DNA of 64,000 bases from assembly GCA_008973525.1 (NCBI GenBank), contig WACJ01000048.1, positions 496,001-560,000 of the forward strand, written 5' to 3'. A program made the translations under genes and the position numbers. Each line of letters opens with the position of its first letter. Positions within the stretch are counted from its first letter, which is position 1. Under the pieces are notes generated by a model. The model was not told where the DNA came from. It saw nothing but the letters and a program-made list of their open reading frames with translations, and did not search any database. Shown here piece by piece: positions 12,568 through 24,484 of the stretch. Origin of the DNA: Stenopsyche tienmushanensis (lineage: Eukaryota > Arthropoda > Insecta > Trichoptera > Stenopsychidae).

Positions 12568-13489
12568 ATATAATAAAATAGATAAGTTATTGATCTAATG
12601 GCTGTTTTATACTATGTATAGATACACTACAGAGATACTGCAAACGATTCTCTTTTTCTTTCCGACCAATTCCCGCTTGGGGTTTCACTATTCGTGACGT
12701 TCAAGCCAATTTGCCCTATCGTGCTTATACAAGTTACACTACAAAAACCGGGTCTATTCAAGATGCTAAATTTTAAGTCTGTTGCAAATCTATTCTTAAA
12801 AAGAGAGTTTCCATTGAAAAAATTACGGTGATGGGCTTTCCTTTCCTTCGACTAATTTTAATTTTTCACAACTATGCGCCCGTGTAATAATTTTTCCGCG
12901 CCTGCGCACACAGGAACCTTTATTGATCACACGATCAACCCACGTGACTATTGAGTTGAGCCCAGGGCGCAGTTACCGTTACGCGTCTGGCCAACTTTAT
13001 CCCACACAATAATATATTTTTAATGTTATTAACACTCAAACAACCGTCAGTCAGATGAAGCTTCTTCTATCAAGACCAATCAATATTACTGATCTTTCAA
13101 AAACACGTTATATTAGAATATTTTTATATTATTACAAAAAGAATTTCATGTTATGCAGTACATTTTTGGGATTATTAAACCATCTGGGAACATAATCCCT
13201 TAATCAGGGTTGCCACATTTTATCAATAATTATTATTATTATAATAAAGAATATATGATTTGAGTGCTTCTTTTTATAGTAATTGAGATATCATTATCAT
13301 TTGGTATAGTTTATCCTTTTGTAACACAGTATACGGTTCGATTTTAGTATTACAAATTCTCTTAGGGTTTGTAATGTTACTCTTTTCCTAAATTATGAAA
13401 CCTATTATGAAAAATAATCTTAGTTTGGACATCAAATGCCAGCCAAAATTTAATACCAAATTTGTCGGTTTGATTCGGAAAATCCATAT

Positions 13490-13660
13490 ATATATATATT
13501 TAATGAATGTCTATGGTCTGCGGTCCGTTTGTCCCGAATACGCTCCTAAATAATTCACCCGATTGCATCGAAACTTTGGGGGGTTGTAGTGCGCACCTTT
13601 GTGAAGGTTTATTGGATGCACCATGTTGATGCATATTGGTCTGGTGGGTTATGGGGACGG
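13490..13660 (+). repeat. Helitron-like unit, second type
   Basis: Contains CACCCGATTGCATCGAAACT, TTGGGGGGTTGTAGTGCGCA and CCTTTGTGAAGG. The minus strand of 9285-9490 carries the same pattern (CATCCGATTGCAATGAAACT, TTGGGGAGTTATTGTGCACA). A (TA)n run precedes it at about 13484. Confidence 0.4.
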
Positions 13661-14495
13661 GGAGAGTGATCATTGAGTTTTTATGTTATATGTTTTGTGG
13701 AGGAACAAGTGCCAAATTATTTCTACAGAATCCGACAAATCTCCCAAAGCAAATAAGAACAAAACTCGAATCAACCAATAAAAGTAGGCGAAATTTTTAA
13801 AAGGCCAATCCGGAAAATACCCCAAAAGTAGGTCGCATGAGACCAGCCGGTCCTACGATCACATTTACTTTCGCTAGTCTTCCAGCAAATCGAATTGCTT
13901 CCAATCCTTAACTTTCTACTTATTTCCCGCCGAAACTTTTTAATGGATTGTGTGCTTGATCTTTTTCCGCATCCTCCACGAATTTCATCGTGGATAAATT
14001 CATTTTCATATATCGTTGCCGGATTCTTTTTTCGGTGGCGGAAATGATGATTCCTTGTATGCGAATGAAGAGTAAGTTTCCCCATCTGGGGGATCGCGCG
14101 TCCCCCGAGGCCCGTAATCCATCCCGAGCTTATTCAGAAAAAAACCCCAGCCTCTGACTGTTTCAATCTTCATGACTCCTCGATTATTTTCAAACTCAAA
14201 CACATTACATCCGAGTGGAATTTAGTAGCTCGCGACGTAAAAATATTCACAATGTCTGCGAGAGAAGGCTGTGTTTTTAGCAAAGCCCCGGCGGCTTTAT
14301 ACGTGTATAAATATTTTCTTCGCAATTGGCTGTTTAAATAAAGATATGGTAAATATTGCTTTTTTAAAGCCACTTTTATGGTCCATTAATTAATGGCAAT
14401 GTCTTGCTCAAAGCTTTCGTTGTGTGCTTAAAAATAAATCATGTTTTTACCAGTATATCTGACATAACTATCATCGACAAACGACATAATTCCTC
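13660..14495. other. unassigned segment with 104-codon minus-strand ORF
   Basis: The minus-strand ORF 13771-14085 is basic and overlaps a second short minus-strand ORF. No domain, signal or repeat was recognised, so I do not call a gene. Confidence 0.4.
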
Positions 14496-14499
14496 TTAA

Positions 14500-14857
14500 C
14501 CCTTTGTGTAGTGTCATAAAATTAAATGCTATATTTCTATATTCGCCATTTATCATCCGAAAAAATCCATTTATCTATCAAGATCGTCGCAGGGTGTATG
14601 AAGCTTGTACATAAATAAATAAACAGTGTCGATAGCACACAATATTCGATCATTTCTTTGGCTAAACATAAACAATACACTTGAAATCGATTTATTATAT
14701 CATTCACATGTCATTATTAGTCGATAAATTTGGGTTAACGATCACGGTAGGTAAGATACTCTCTCCGTCTCTGTCTTTCTCCGAGCTCAACGTATAAGAA
14801 TGCTCTTTCTGAATCACTGGAATTTGGACAACACTCTGTATTTACCTCTTTAAAGGG
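14500..14857. mobile_element. piggyBac-type MITE, complete (358 bp)
   Basis: TTAA at 14496-14499 and 14858-14861. The ends CCCTTTGTGTAG and (reverse complement) CCCTTTAAAGAGGTAAA form a short inverted repeat. The body matches the copies at 6453, 10795, 33999, 36290, 52760 and 57070. No coding capacity. Confidence 0.75.
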
Positions 14858-14979
14858 TTAAAATATCACACCTTTTATTAAATTAGAACAAGATAATTAC
14901 AACGGAAATTTATATCTAAGAAAAAATCCATAAGTGGTAAAATTATCATCATTTTTAACAAATATTTTAAGGGATGTTT

Positions 14980-15568
14980 TTAACAAATTTTGGGTGTTTT
15001 TTCAAGTTCAATAAAAAAACAGAAAAACATTTTTTAATATACATCCCTTTTACTAGATTTTAATGACATTTTTAGAATATACAAAAAAAAATTATAGGGT
15101 GTTAAACTGTAAGGGATAAAAAAAGACATGTCCTGGTTGACACGATTTAACCCTTTTTAGTTATCTAAAATTTAAAAAATTAAAAAGATTTTTAATTAAT
15201 AAAAATGTCGCTATAGTTCCTATCACAAAAAAAATAATCATTTTATCTTCACAAAATTGCGATTGTCTAAAAAGAAGTAATTTTTTGGTCTTATTTTTTA
15301 CAATTTTATTTTTTTTAAATAGTTAAAAATAAAATTTTAGTATAAATTATGTAGTAACAATAGAAAGTTATATTAAAAAAAGTTTTTATTAGTTAACTAC
15401 AACTTGAGATATTATTCTGCTAGGACCGACTTAGTTGCCGCGTCACTAAAATAGCTATCACTCCGTAAATAATTATAATTTTGGAAATTTCTTTGGAAAA
15501 TGTATTCTTAAATGTTTAAACCTTTAAAAAATGCAAAAAATTAAAAATCGATTTTTTCAAAATACCTT
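14980..15568. repeat. dispersed AT-rich repeat, copy 1
   Basis: Matches the reverse complement of 37190-37850. Shared landmarks: GAACTTGAAAAAA-CACCCAAAAT, AAATCGTGTCAACCAG, TATATTCT-AAAATG, CAATAGAAAGTTATAT-like, and CACTAAAATAGCTAT. No coding capacity. Confidence 0.55.
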
Positions 15569-15573
15569 CTTAA

Positions 15574-15869
15574 CCCCTTAAATGGATATGACGTATATAT
15601 CCGTCAAGACCAAAGTCCATGCAAAGTGGGTATGACTGATATATCTACATTATGAAAGTTAATCAAACCTGAATGGAAAATGACGGATATGTCCGATTGC
15701 AGTGTTGTGTACGTTAGATGTAAGAATGATTCATCTCGGGAACTGACTTGTTCGAATTTGATGATATACTATTTTCGTATACTGGATATAACGTACGTAT
15801 CTGCTAGCGGCGAAAAGATCGCGTCACTACGAATGACACTTTTAACAGTGAAACATAACGTTGAAGGGG
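15574..15869. mobile_element. small TTAA-flanked MITE (296 bp)
   Basis: TTAA at 15570-15573 and 15870-15873. The left end CCCCTTAAATGG pairs with the reverse complement of the right end, CCCCTTCAACG. Subterminal TGACGTATATATCCGTC is a one-base variant of the palindrome in the 3271 element. An open frame from 15680 is incidental. Confidence 0.65.
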
Positions 15870-15873
15870 TTAA

Positions 15874-16770
15874 TTATTGCTGCAATAAAATCTTAAAATT
15901 AACCCGAATCAAGATCTGAATCAACATCCAATTTTCGTTCCGTATTTGTGCATTCACGTTCCGATTTAAAAATACGAGCAGTGAGCGATTCTAATCATGA
16001 CCCAGTCAAGTCTTCATTTATTCACCAACACTCGCGGCTTCAAATCACATCATAATTAATACCTTCAGATAATTATAAAAATGTTTTTTTTAAGAAAAAT
16101 TTAAGCCAATATCGAATGAGTTATGTGTTTAAATTATGATAACTCGATGATCAAACAATGATCATAGCAGATCCTCACATTCTCATAGCCGCTCGCCGTT
16201 CCGAATGACTGAATTCCATCTTCAATCAAACATGGCTATTTATTTCTTTAGAAGAGTCATCGTTTTTAAGCTTTCGTAGAGCTAAGACTCATTTGTTGTT
16301 GGAATGTTTTAATGTTGGCAATTTTAGCCACGTCTACCGAAACTCTTGCCACCTTGTATTGAAAGTAGACCACATTTATGTAACAATAATTAGCGTAAAC
16401 TATTTGTAGACAAAAAAATAGCTTTGTGTCTACAATTATTCTGGTTTTGCAATGTTCGCAACGTTGAAAGCTTGGTGGATTGTAATTTTTCTGTTTATAC
16501 TATAGAAATGGGTGCAAAATTTTGGTCGATGCCTCTCGTACTATAAACATTTTGTTCAAATGTACGAGCTCATGAACAAAAGCCGTTTGAAATTTGTCGG
16601 CCAAACCACAAGGCAAACATATAATATGTTTGAATTTCAGAGCAAATATCAAATATTATTCTACCACTGTCGTACAATAAGTTTGTTAACATTTGATCTG
16701 GCTGATTTATTGTTTAAAAATTTACTCGAATTATCCAATCATTGTTTTCATAAATAATAACATGTTTCAG
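15874..16770. other. sequence upstream of exon A, no recognised exon
   Basis: AT-rich. It contains the branch/polypyrimidine region of the exon A acceptor and an open frame (16512-16757) that has stops before the exon frame. No signal-peptide-like ORF. Confidence 0.5.
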
Positions 16771-17047
16771 CAGGCCCTCGCATTGGAGCGCGGTTCTTCA
16801 GGAGATGGAATCCAATCGAATGCTGGTCCAGGATCGATGAGCACCGGCGATCTGGCGAGTTCCAAAGGCGTCGAAGCAGCCCCAGCCCTCGCCTCCCCCA
16901 CAACAACCCAATCCATACCTCACGGCCACGGCCATGGCCACGGTCACGAAGTCAAAAGATACGAAGTGGCCAAAGTCGAATTCCAAAGAGTTGAGACGCC
17001 ATTCATCATCGGACTATGGATTTTCTTCGCCAGCTTGGCGAAAATAG
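16771..17047 (+). CDS. Nhe2: Nhe2 exon A: His/Gly-rich N-terminus and first transport-domain helix
   Basis: This exon encodes 92 codons plus one base (residues 1-92 in window numbering). Residues 1-50 are low-complexity and rich in Ser, Gly, Ala and Pro. Residues 51-59 alternate His and Gly (five His). A lead-in, KRYEVAKVEFQRVETPF, precedes a hydrophobic helix IIGLWIFFASLAKIG, the family's first conserved membrane segment. The donor AG|GTAAGA is strong; it splits a Gly codon (phase 1) completed by exon B. The acceptor is a tandem NAGNAG (tttcag then cag at 16773), so residue Gln1 may be included or skipped. An in-frame ATG at 16762 would give MFQQ..., but it has no signal peptide and overlaps the acceptor, so I treat this as an internal exon. 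The poly-His stretch faces the extracellular side if topology follows the family. Confidence 0.85.
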
Positions 17048-17908
17048 GTAAGAAAAATATATATAAATATAGTTCATCAAGGTCATCATTCAAATCAAAA
17101 ATGTTAAATTGCAGCACTTAAATGCTTTAAACGCCCATCTCCTAGAGAGCCAGAATACATCTCAGTTAAATTGCTAAATATATTACATGTTTATAAGTTC
17201 GAGCCGAATTTCAGCATTGTATAAGCACGAATTGTCGTTACAAACTACAGCACGCCCGCTCAAATCTTAAGACAGATTAAATTCGAAGAAATATTTAATA
17301 AAAAAAACATTTTTCATCCGTCCTGGCTCGACTCCAGCATTACTCAATAACCATCCACTTCGCACGAGCATTTCGAAGCCAATGGAAATTGCGAACATTG
17401 CTCAAACAGACGGTGCTCTTTGCCGTTCGAAATTTTCAACGATTACATCGAAAAGATCATAATAATTCAGCTTTGATGCGACGTTTTCTTCATATTTACT
17501 ACGAACATTTATTAAGCAGACTCGATTTGGTTCGCTCTTGGCTGCGCCCTCTGTCAGATCAACCGTGAGCTTAAGCATCGCATTTTATCCCTGCAATTTA
17601 AAACTAAAATGAATCCATTACTTTGTGCATATCCTGGAATATCCCGAACGGTCCATGTCGATTTGGAGCATGGCCAAATTCAAGGCGAGAATGATTTACA
17701 GGACCGTCGACAGAATCTTGAAACGAAGTGCATACCACGTAATTGTGCAACACATTCTCGCGTGCATTTCGGTTTAATAGCATTTTGCGAAATTGGCGTC
17801 GAAAATGAAACGCATGAAATGCATTCTATCTCAAATAATTTAAGATGATAATATACGTTAATGACAGAAGTGTTAAAATTTAAAACATAATTTCTCAAAT
17901 ATTTTTTT

Positions 17909-18302
17909 TAGCCTTTGAGCTCCAATGTCGAGGTGGCCTCGACATTTTATACTCCAGCCTCGATTATAATTATTTAGAGCTATTCTGATGTTTTTATCTT
18001 TTGAAACATCATATCAACTGTTCTAGGATAGATAAATTTCTCATTTTACAAAAAAATACCCATTTATTCACTTTCTGAATTTTTTCCGCACAAGTTATAT
18101 TTCCACAAAGCTTCAGCTATTCAGCTTATAAAAGCTTTACTACTCAGGAATTGAATAAAAAAGAGCCAGCTGAATAGTACTGCACCTTTTCAATATATTT
18201 GCATTGGACGATTCCCGATTATATCAAAAATGATGAATAAATAAATAAATAATAATATTTTTAGATAAATTCACTAAAAATCGTGTTGGATTGCAAAGGG
18301 TT
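17909..18302. mobile_element. piggyBac-type MITE, degenerate, with TGTCGAG/CTCGACA subterminal palindrome
   Basis: Left sequence TTTGAGCTCCAATGTCGAGGTGG followed by CCTCGACATTTT resembles the 36799 element (TGTCGAGTCTGGCTCGACATTTTG). The right end is GATTGCAAAGGGTTA. The TTAA flanks are mutated. Contains a short (AAAT)n run at about 18234-18255. Confidence 0.5.
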
Positions 18303-18409
18303 ATTTCTTCAAAATTTTCACACAATATTCGAGTCCGAAATGTCAATATTAAATTGTTCAATACGGTCACTCTTAGCCTGAATGAAAGCGTTGAGTCTTG
18401 TATTGAATG

Positions 18410-19100
18410 TGTCGCACGCTGCGACGCTCAGTTCTCCGCATTTTAATATTTTAATTGGATTACAAATCTATAAATCATTGCAATTCTAAATTAGTGTCAT
18501 TGTAGCGAACTTGCTGGCTCGATGCCCTACCTGATTTACGGGGGTGGCTATCTTCGTCTTTGCGACTTGAAGGTCGCGTTGTTCGCACGCGAACCTGCGA
18601 TTGAGAGCATCTCGGCGCAATCCGTAACAATGGTCCCGACCCACGAGTCGGCTGCGATGAACGACAGAACACATGTTCGATCGAAGAGCTGGTCGTCCAA
18701 GGAGATCCTTCACAATCGAGGTCTGCTCGACTGGGCGCCTTCTTTTTCTGGTTTAATGTCTTCTATTGTGTCGCAAAATCCCGGCGTTTACTTTGGTCGT
18801 CATTTTTTTTTTGATAATTAAGCTTGATTTGATTATCGCCGGGTTCCTTTTTTGGAAACTAGCCGCCCTTTTGACAATTTGCCGTTATTTTGAGAGTCTG
18901 TTGCTGTTTTGATAATTTACCACTGATGTCATGACACCGGGTGGGTATTCCACTCCACGATGCCCACTCATAAAACCGCGGGAGGGGGGGGGCAAACTTA
19001 CACCCGTGGGCAACGGTTGAACTCCTAGGATAATGATGTGGAGTAGAGGTGCGCCTTGTCAGTTTGCTAATCAAACACTGCTAGGGTAGTCCAGTTAACA
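18410..19100. other. GC-rich noncoding segment, unassigned
   Basis: Clearly less AT-rich than its surroundings, with a G9 run (about 18984-18992) and several short overlapping ORFs on both strands. No family motifs were recognised. It could be an old LTR or other repeat; no paired end or duplication was found. Confidence 0.4.
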
Positions 19101-19202
19101 TGAGTTGGGTAAGCAGTTCACCCTGTGTCGCGTAGCCGTAAAGGAGTGTGTAGAACTGCTGATTACAGAAGTTGTTCGAGTCTGTGTTAAAGACATCACC
19201 AC

Positions 19203-19565
19203 TAGGGAATCCAATCCCGGGATCACGGACAGTTTTAAGCACTTAAGAATCTCGGGATTAGTAAACGTAATCCCGAAAAATTCGGGATTGAAAATTTTAT
19301 CTAAAAGAAATCGTACTCCTCACCAGCACGACAAATGCTACTAAATCGAGACATTCCCGACGAAATCTGGACGCTTGGAAACAGTGGCGTAATTATTATT
19401 GTAATTGGCGAACTTAGACGACGCTTAGGGGCAGTAGTGTACATTTATGTTTTTCAAATTGTTATAGTAACCTTTCCCTACCGGTGATGTATTTACTACA
19501 CCTTGACTCTAATAATGTGAATATCGATATGAAATATAATAGATGCCCTTATATATATAATATAT
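19203..19565 (+). mobile_element. TAGGGAATCC-ended element, 5' part
   Basis: Starts TAGGGAATCCAATCCCGGGA and matches the 43993 copy through AATCCCGAAAAATTCGGGAT, CAGTGGCGTAATTATTATTG, CTACCGGTGATGTATTTACT and AATATCGATATGAAATATAA, then diverges. Confidence 0.55.
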
Positions 19566-20443
19566 TAGATGGGATTGGATTCCCTGGGAGATACGAGTAC
19601 CATGGGGAAAAAGTAGCCTTTGTAATCTGACATCTGCTGCAGCCCCCTTCAAACTGAGTTTGGACTCGTGGTGGCAGTGAACCCGCGCAGTAGTTCCCTT
19701 GAATTTAAATTCATTTTTGTCTCTCCTCCTCCAACACACCTTCCCGCAGCGTTTCTCGTAGGATCAAAGATCAATGCAAGACATGTGGCTAGTACGGGGA
19801 AACCAATGAGGCAATGGGGTTGTATGAAAGACTCTGAACGCTCGTTAGTCGCGGTCCCTCGTCTGTCGTTGATGTGATGACACCTCATGGGACGTCAGAA
19901 GTGGCGTCATCATTCGAGTATCAATACTCCTTTGCAAAAATCTCGTCTTGAAAATAGAAAATCCGATGCTTGCAATTTTCCCAGGATTTTCTTCCCCGTT
20001 ACTGTCACTGTTTATTAAAATTATAGACAAATTGGAATGTACATTAATTAAGGCATGAAGAGGTCTTTACTTTTTTATGGCCACTTGTCGCTCAAAATTA
20101 TTGAACATTTAATTAAAAACGATTATTTTGCTCACTGACAATGCCAAATATCTTGTCAGCCGAGAAAATATTCATTAAGCATGTACTTTCAGGGTATTGT
20201 AGGGCTTTAGTTAAAGCTCATTTTCAGTATGCAGCCGTTGAAACTCATCGGCATTTTCATAGAAGTTGATAACTTTTCCTAAGTTCTACTTCCCTGTAAG
20301 CTACACATTTTCATCATTATACAAATTAATTAACACTCTCACGTGCAGGGCTCAAAATAATCCAGAACTGATATCAAAATCAACGTCCGTTTTAATTGAA
20401 TAAATTCAAAAATTAGGATCATCAAAAGGATTGCGTTCTTTAA

Positions 20444-23038
20444 CCTGTTAAATGCCAACGACGCGCCGGTGCGTCAGACGTGTTCGTGCCCCGTACGCCA
20501 ACGACGCGCCGGTGCGCAACTACGTTTCATCACAGAAAAACACATATTTTTTAACACTTAAACTTTACTATGCTAAGAACACACATTGATGAATCCAAAA
20601 ATGCCTTCACATTTTTAAAAAACTCGGTATTTCCGTTTCATTTTTAAATGAATTTAATAGAGGTCATCAGGGCTGCCTACTGAATGATCTTTGCTACGTA
20701 CTGATTATACTGATTATATTGTGAGAAGTATGTACATATTTGGGAACGGGAGAGCATCGTCACTTAAATTTGCCTTATCTGTTTATATGACTGATAATAC
20801 CACAATACCGGGGAATACCATTTATCTCCTAAAACATCAATCCTTCGTAAATTGTCTTCTGACAGGAATCGTTTTATACTCGTCTTGTTGCGATTTTTTA
20901 TATAAAATTCTCATTTTTTTCCCGTGATTTATAATAATTGTCATTTTTAAGTTTGTGCTGAAACTTTTTCATGATTTTGTCTTGAGACTATTTCGTGATT
21001 TTGTGCTGTGAATTGTTTCTTGATAATATTTTTTTGTCGCGTAAAATATTATTCCATAAAAATGGATTTCAAAGCTTTTTCGGATGAAGGTGAATACTCT
21101 GATAATGAAAGTTTTAGTGAATTACCTTTTGAAGAGGACATATTTTCTTTAGATGGGGAGGATAATGTAACAATCTTTCAAGAACTAACAGGTGCAGGCG
21201 TTTTTATTTGGGAAGAGCGGGATTTTAGTCCTATAATCCATCCATTTGATGACACTTCGTCAGGTATTAAAATAAATATCAGTGATGAAAATGAAAGCGA
21301 ATTAGGTTTTTTTTAATATTTTGTGGACGACGAAATGGTAAACATAATAGTTACAGAGACTAACCGTCAATATCATTATGTAACTTCTAAATTACCATTT
21401 TTGAGTAATCCCCTAAAATCGTGGATTGATTCCAACAAGGATGAAATATAAGTTTTTTGGGTCTGTGTTTGTTATTCCCATTAAATTCAAGAAATTCAAT
21501 AGACCATCACTGGTCAACTGATCCATTATTATATTCACCAATATATTCAGAAACTATGCCTCGAAATAGATTTCAATTATTACTTCGCATGTTACATTGT
21601 TACAACAATGAAGAACATATTTAGTTTAGTTTTAGAAGTTTGGATAAAATAAATCCCATTTTAAACGTATTTAAAAAAAAATTGCTAGTGCATATTATCC
21701 TTATAGGAAAATTTGCATCGACGAAAGTCTATTATTATTTAAAGGACGCCTGGTTTTTAAACAATATATACCGTCAAAAGTCAGTCGTTTTGGTATAAAA
21801 TTATTTGTAATCTGCCACTGTAAAACAGGGTATGTGTTAGATATAATCATACATACAGGATCAACCACAGAATTTACTGATAATTCTGATATGGGAGTTG
21901 GAGCTAAAGTCGTAATGTCTCTCATTACCCCATATTTAGGCGCCGGTCATACATTATATTTTGATAACTGGTTTGCGACTCCAAAACTATTCCAGAAATT
22001 GCAAGAAAGCAAAACCAATGCAGTCGGAATTGTGAAGAGAAATCGTCGCATTAAAAAAAAATGAAGAAAGGGATTCGTGTTCATTTCATGGCTCCAGCAT
22101 GGAAAGACAAAAGGAACGTTACCATGTTGTCGACAATTCACACTCCTGAATTTGTAGAAACTGGAAAATCAAATTACAAAACCGGCGAGCTCGTACTAAA
22201 ACCTACTGTAGCTATTGATTATAGTAAAAATATGGGAAGTGTAGATAGAGGAGCTCCGTAAAAAGTATCAGAAAAACCATGAGATGGTATAAGAAGCTCT
22301 TAATGCATACAATGTTCAATGCACATGCACTGTATATGCTGAAAACCGGAAAGCAGATGTCATTATCTAAATTTGCTTATTCAGTGATAGGTCAATTATT
22401 TGAAAAACATAAAATACCGATAGCTGCGAAAATAACATCCACGAGTCTACCATCACGGTTAGGAGTCAATACTCATTTTATTGGTACTAAACCCTTTTCG
22501 ATTGGAACAAAACCTGGAACTTCATCAACGTGTTTGAGAAGAAGAATTGTTTTTATTGTCTGTTCTTCTTCAAAAAAGAGAACGAATACAAAATATGTGT
22601 GTATACAGTGTAATGTGCCAATAATAATATTTATCACACACAATTGAATTTTTAAAACAATGTAAATAAAGTGTATTGGTTCAAAAAATATTTTTCAAAT
22701 GATCTAAAAATATATCAAAAATAATAATATTTGTATATATAAATTGAGACAACCCTAAATAAACAATTAATTTGAATGGCGTGTATATAATAATAGCAGA
22801 AAATATGATGAAAAAATATAATCATTATGAGTTGTGGCAACCCTAATCAAGAATCACTCAAAAGCTGTAAATGATCCCGTAGGATGGCGTGTGGTATACA
22901 TACATATGCTAGGACACATAAGTCACCTTTCGGCAATAAAATATGCAAGTCAAACTCATTTTTATGCAATTTCTAATATCTCTAAATTCGCTGGCGTGGG
23001 GCGCACGGCTCGCTCATTACGCTATGGCAGTTAAAAGG
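20444..23038 (+). mobile_element. piggyBac-family DNA transposon, about 2.6 kb, TTAA-flanked
   Basis: TTAA tetranucleotides flank the element at 20440-20443 and 23039-23042. The left terminus CCTGTTAAATGCCAACG pairs imperfectly with the reverse complement of the right terminus (CCTTTTAACTGCCATAGCG). The left subterminal region repeats the motif AACGACGCGCCGGTGCG twice. Inside is a degenerate piggyBac transposase in + orientation. Length and TTAA target are typical of the family. The right end is also found as a fragment at 29718-29910. Confidence 0.85.
21062..22647 (+). pseudogene. piggyBac transposase (PGBD-like, DDE_Tnp_1_7), frameshifted relic
   Basis: Cut-and-paste transposase remnant in several frames. 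It opens with an acidic N-terminus (MDFKAFSDEGEYSDNESF, 21062 on), typical of the family, and stops at about 21314. After frame breaks, the catalytic core is readable. The first Asp is in ICIDES (GAC at 21720). The conserved YFDNWF motif has the second Asp at 21963. The third acidic site is in MGSVDR near 22244. The C-terminal part (22279-22647) has RWYKKLLMHTMFNAHALY and ends with a CxxC-containing tail (about 22590-22620), a reduced form of the family's cysteine-rich domain. At least three frame disruptions (about 21314, 21640 and 22064) and a stop near 22260 mean it cannot make an active enzyme. Confidence 0.85.
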
Positions 23039-23042
23039 TTAA

Positions 23043-24190
23043 TTCTTTATCTACAAAAGATTTTACATCAAATATTACAATTTTGCAACTTCAGCCAATC
23101 AAATAGAGTATTCTTAAATATTTCAGCGATTCTTGCTGAGGCGCCAGATATTAATTTATTCAGATTTGGATGGATCTCAAAGTTGAAGACTGATCAAGCG
23201 GATGTTAAATATTTAGGATATTCGTATCCTACAATCGATGCTTTCACAATTTTATTGGATTTGAGATGATGAATAATTGAAAATGAGAGATCAAATCGAA
23301 TAGAAAGTGAATGATCATACACAATCAATTAATCAATCTGTCCTCCTTTTCGTATGACATGTCAGCTATCTTTTTAGTTTTTCAACTCTGTTTAATTTAA
23401 TTGATTTCGATCAAATCATGTCCTTGCTTACTCAACTAAATTTTCTATTGCCTACTTAAATACTACGATCGTATAGACCCCATAAGGTAAATTGAAGGTT
23501 AATTGCGTTAATGTATTGAAATATCATTTTTTATTACATAGTCAATATTTATTGATGCAATCAATATCTCTAGTTAATTCTCCGGCAGGGCTGGCAAAAA
23601 ATTAGTTTCTCCCGATGCGATCATATTTTTTCTTCGGCAATCGTCCTGATAGATAAACCCACTTTGTCTTTATAACTTTTGGTCCCGAAACGTTGCTGAT
23701 TACGACAGCTGCCAACTTCAAATTGAAATACCTTATTCCGGGTAATTCAACAAAGGGATCCCCTGGAAAAGGTTCGCCGAAGAGACGGCAAAAAGTCTAC
23801 CTTCGACCTTGTTTCCTGGCTTTATTATATCGTGGTGTATTTGGGCGGTGAAAATAAATTTTCTCAATTTTTCCGAAAAACGGGCGAAGGGCCTGAGCCG
23901 TAGATTTATGCGGTTTCGCGATAATTCAATTTTAACAGGCAATCCGCGAGTTTTCGAAATCTTGTAAATTTACACGAATAAATAATTCCCGGTTTCCATG
24001 GCCGCTCTGAAGGGTCGGTTTCATAAAAACGTACCAAAAATAAATGTGTTTCATTTTGAATGATTTTCATTGTTATACAATAGAGTTTTATTAAATCCAT
24101 TCATTATTTCGCTTATTATTATGCGTCATGGGACTGATTGATTATAATTGGTTAATTAATTCTTAACCTTTTGTTAAGATAGTATGTTAT
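23043..24190. other. no recognised feature
   Basis: Intronic, AT-rich, with a more GC-balanced patch at 23580-24010. Short minus-strand ORFs there have no recognised motif. Confidence 0.45.
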
Positions 24191-24193
24191 TAA

Positions 24194-24480
24194 CCTGTTA
24201 ATGAGGTATCCCGCATATGCAGTGAATGGACTAGAGTGATAAAAAAAGAGTATTTTCTTACTAAAAAAGCATTATTTTGTTACTAAAACTGAAGACAAAT
24301 GTGTATGCGTAGAATTTAACGAATATTATGTGCTATTGATAGTGTAAGGTTTATTCATTGATGTACAAGCTTCACTCACGCTGCGTGGTCCTGAGAGAAA
24401 AATGGATTTATATATGGACATACAAATATAGCATCAATTTTAATTAATTTAGAGTCATTTTTATATCATTAAATATACAT
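24194..24480. mobile_element. piggyBac-type MITE with ATTATGTGCTATTGATAG core
   Basis: Starts TTAACCTGTTAATGAGG, the piggyBac-type terminus, then holds TGTTACTAAAACTGAAGAC and the core GAATATTATGTGCTATTGATAG ... TGTACAAGCTTCACTCACGC ... AGCATCAATTTTAATTAATTTAG. The same core occurs inside the composite mariner elements at 30312 and 57480. No right terminus was identified. Confidence 0.5.
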
Positions 24481-24484
24481 TTCT

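Noticed and set aside
13771..14085. 104-codon minus-strand ORF as a gene
   Set aside because: No domain, no splice context and no similarity seen; may be chance.
16798..16986. Minus-strand ORF opposite the His-rich segment
   Set aside because: Antisense shadow of exon A with no recognisable motif.
16762..17121. Translation of Nhe2 from ATG at 16762 through 17121
   Set aside because: The left end coincides with a splice acceptor (tttcag), and the right end reads past a strong donor into the intron, with family homology stopping exactly at the donor.
18975..19000. G9 run as a G-quadruplex or regulatory site
   Set aside because: A single G-run without the further runs needed for a quadruplex.
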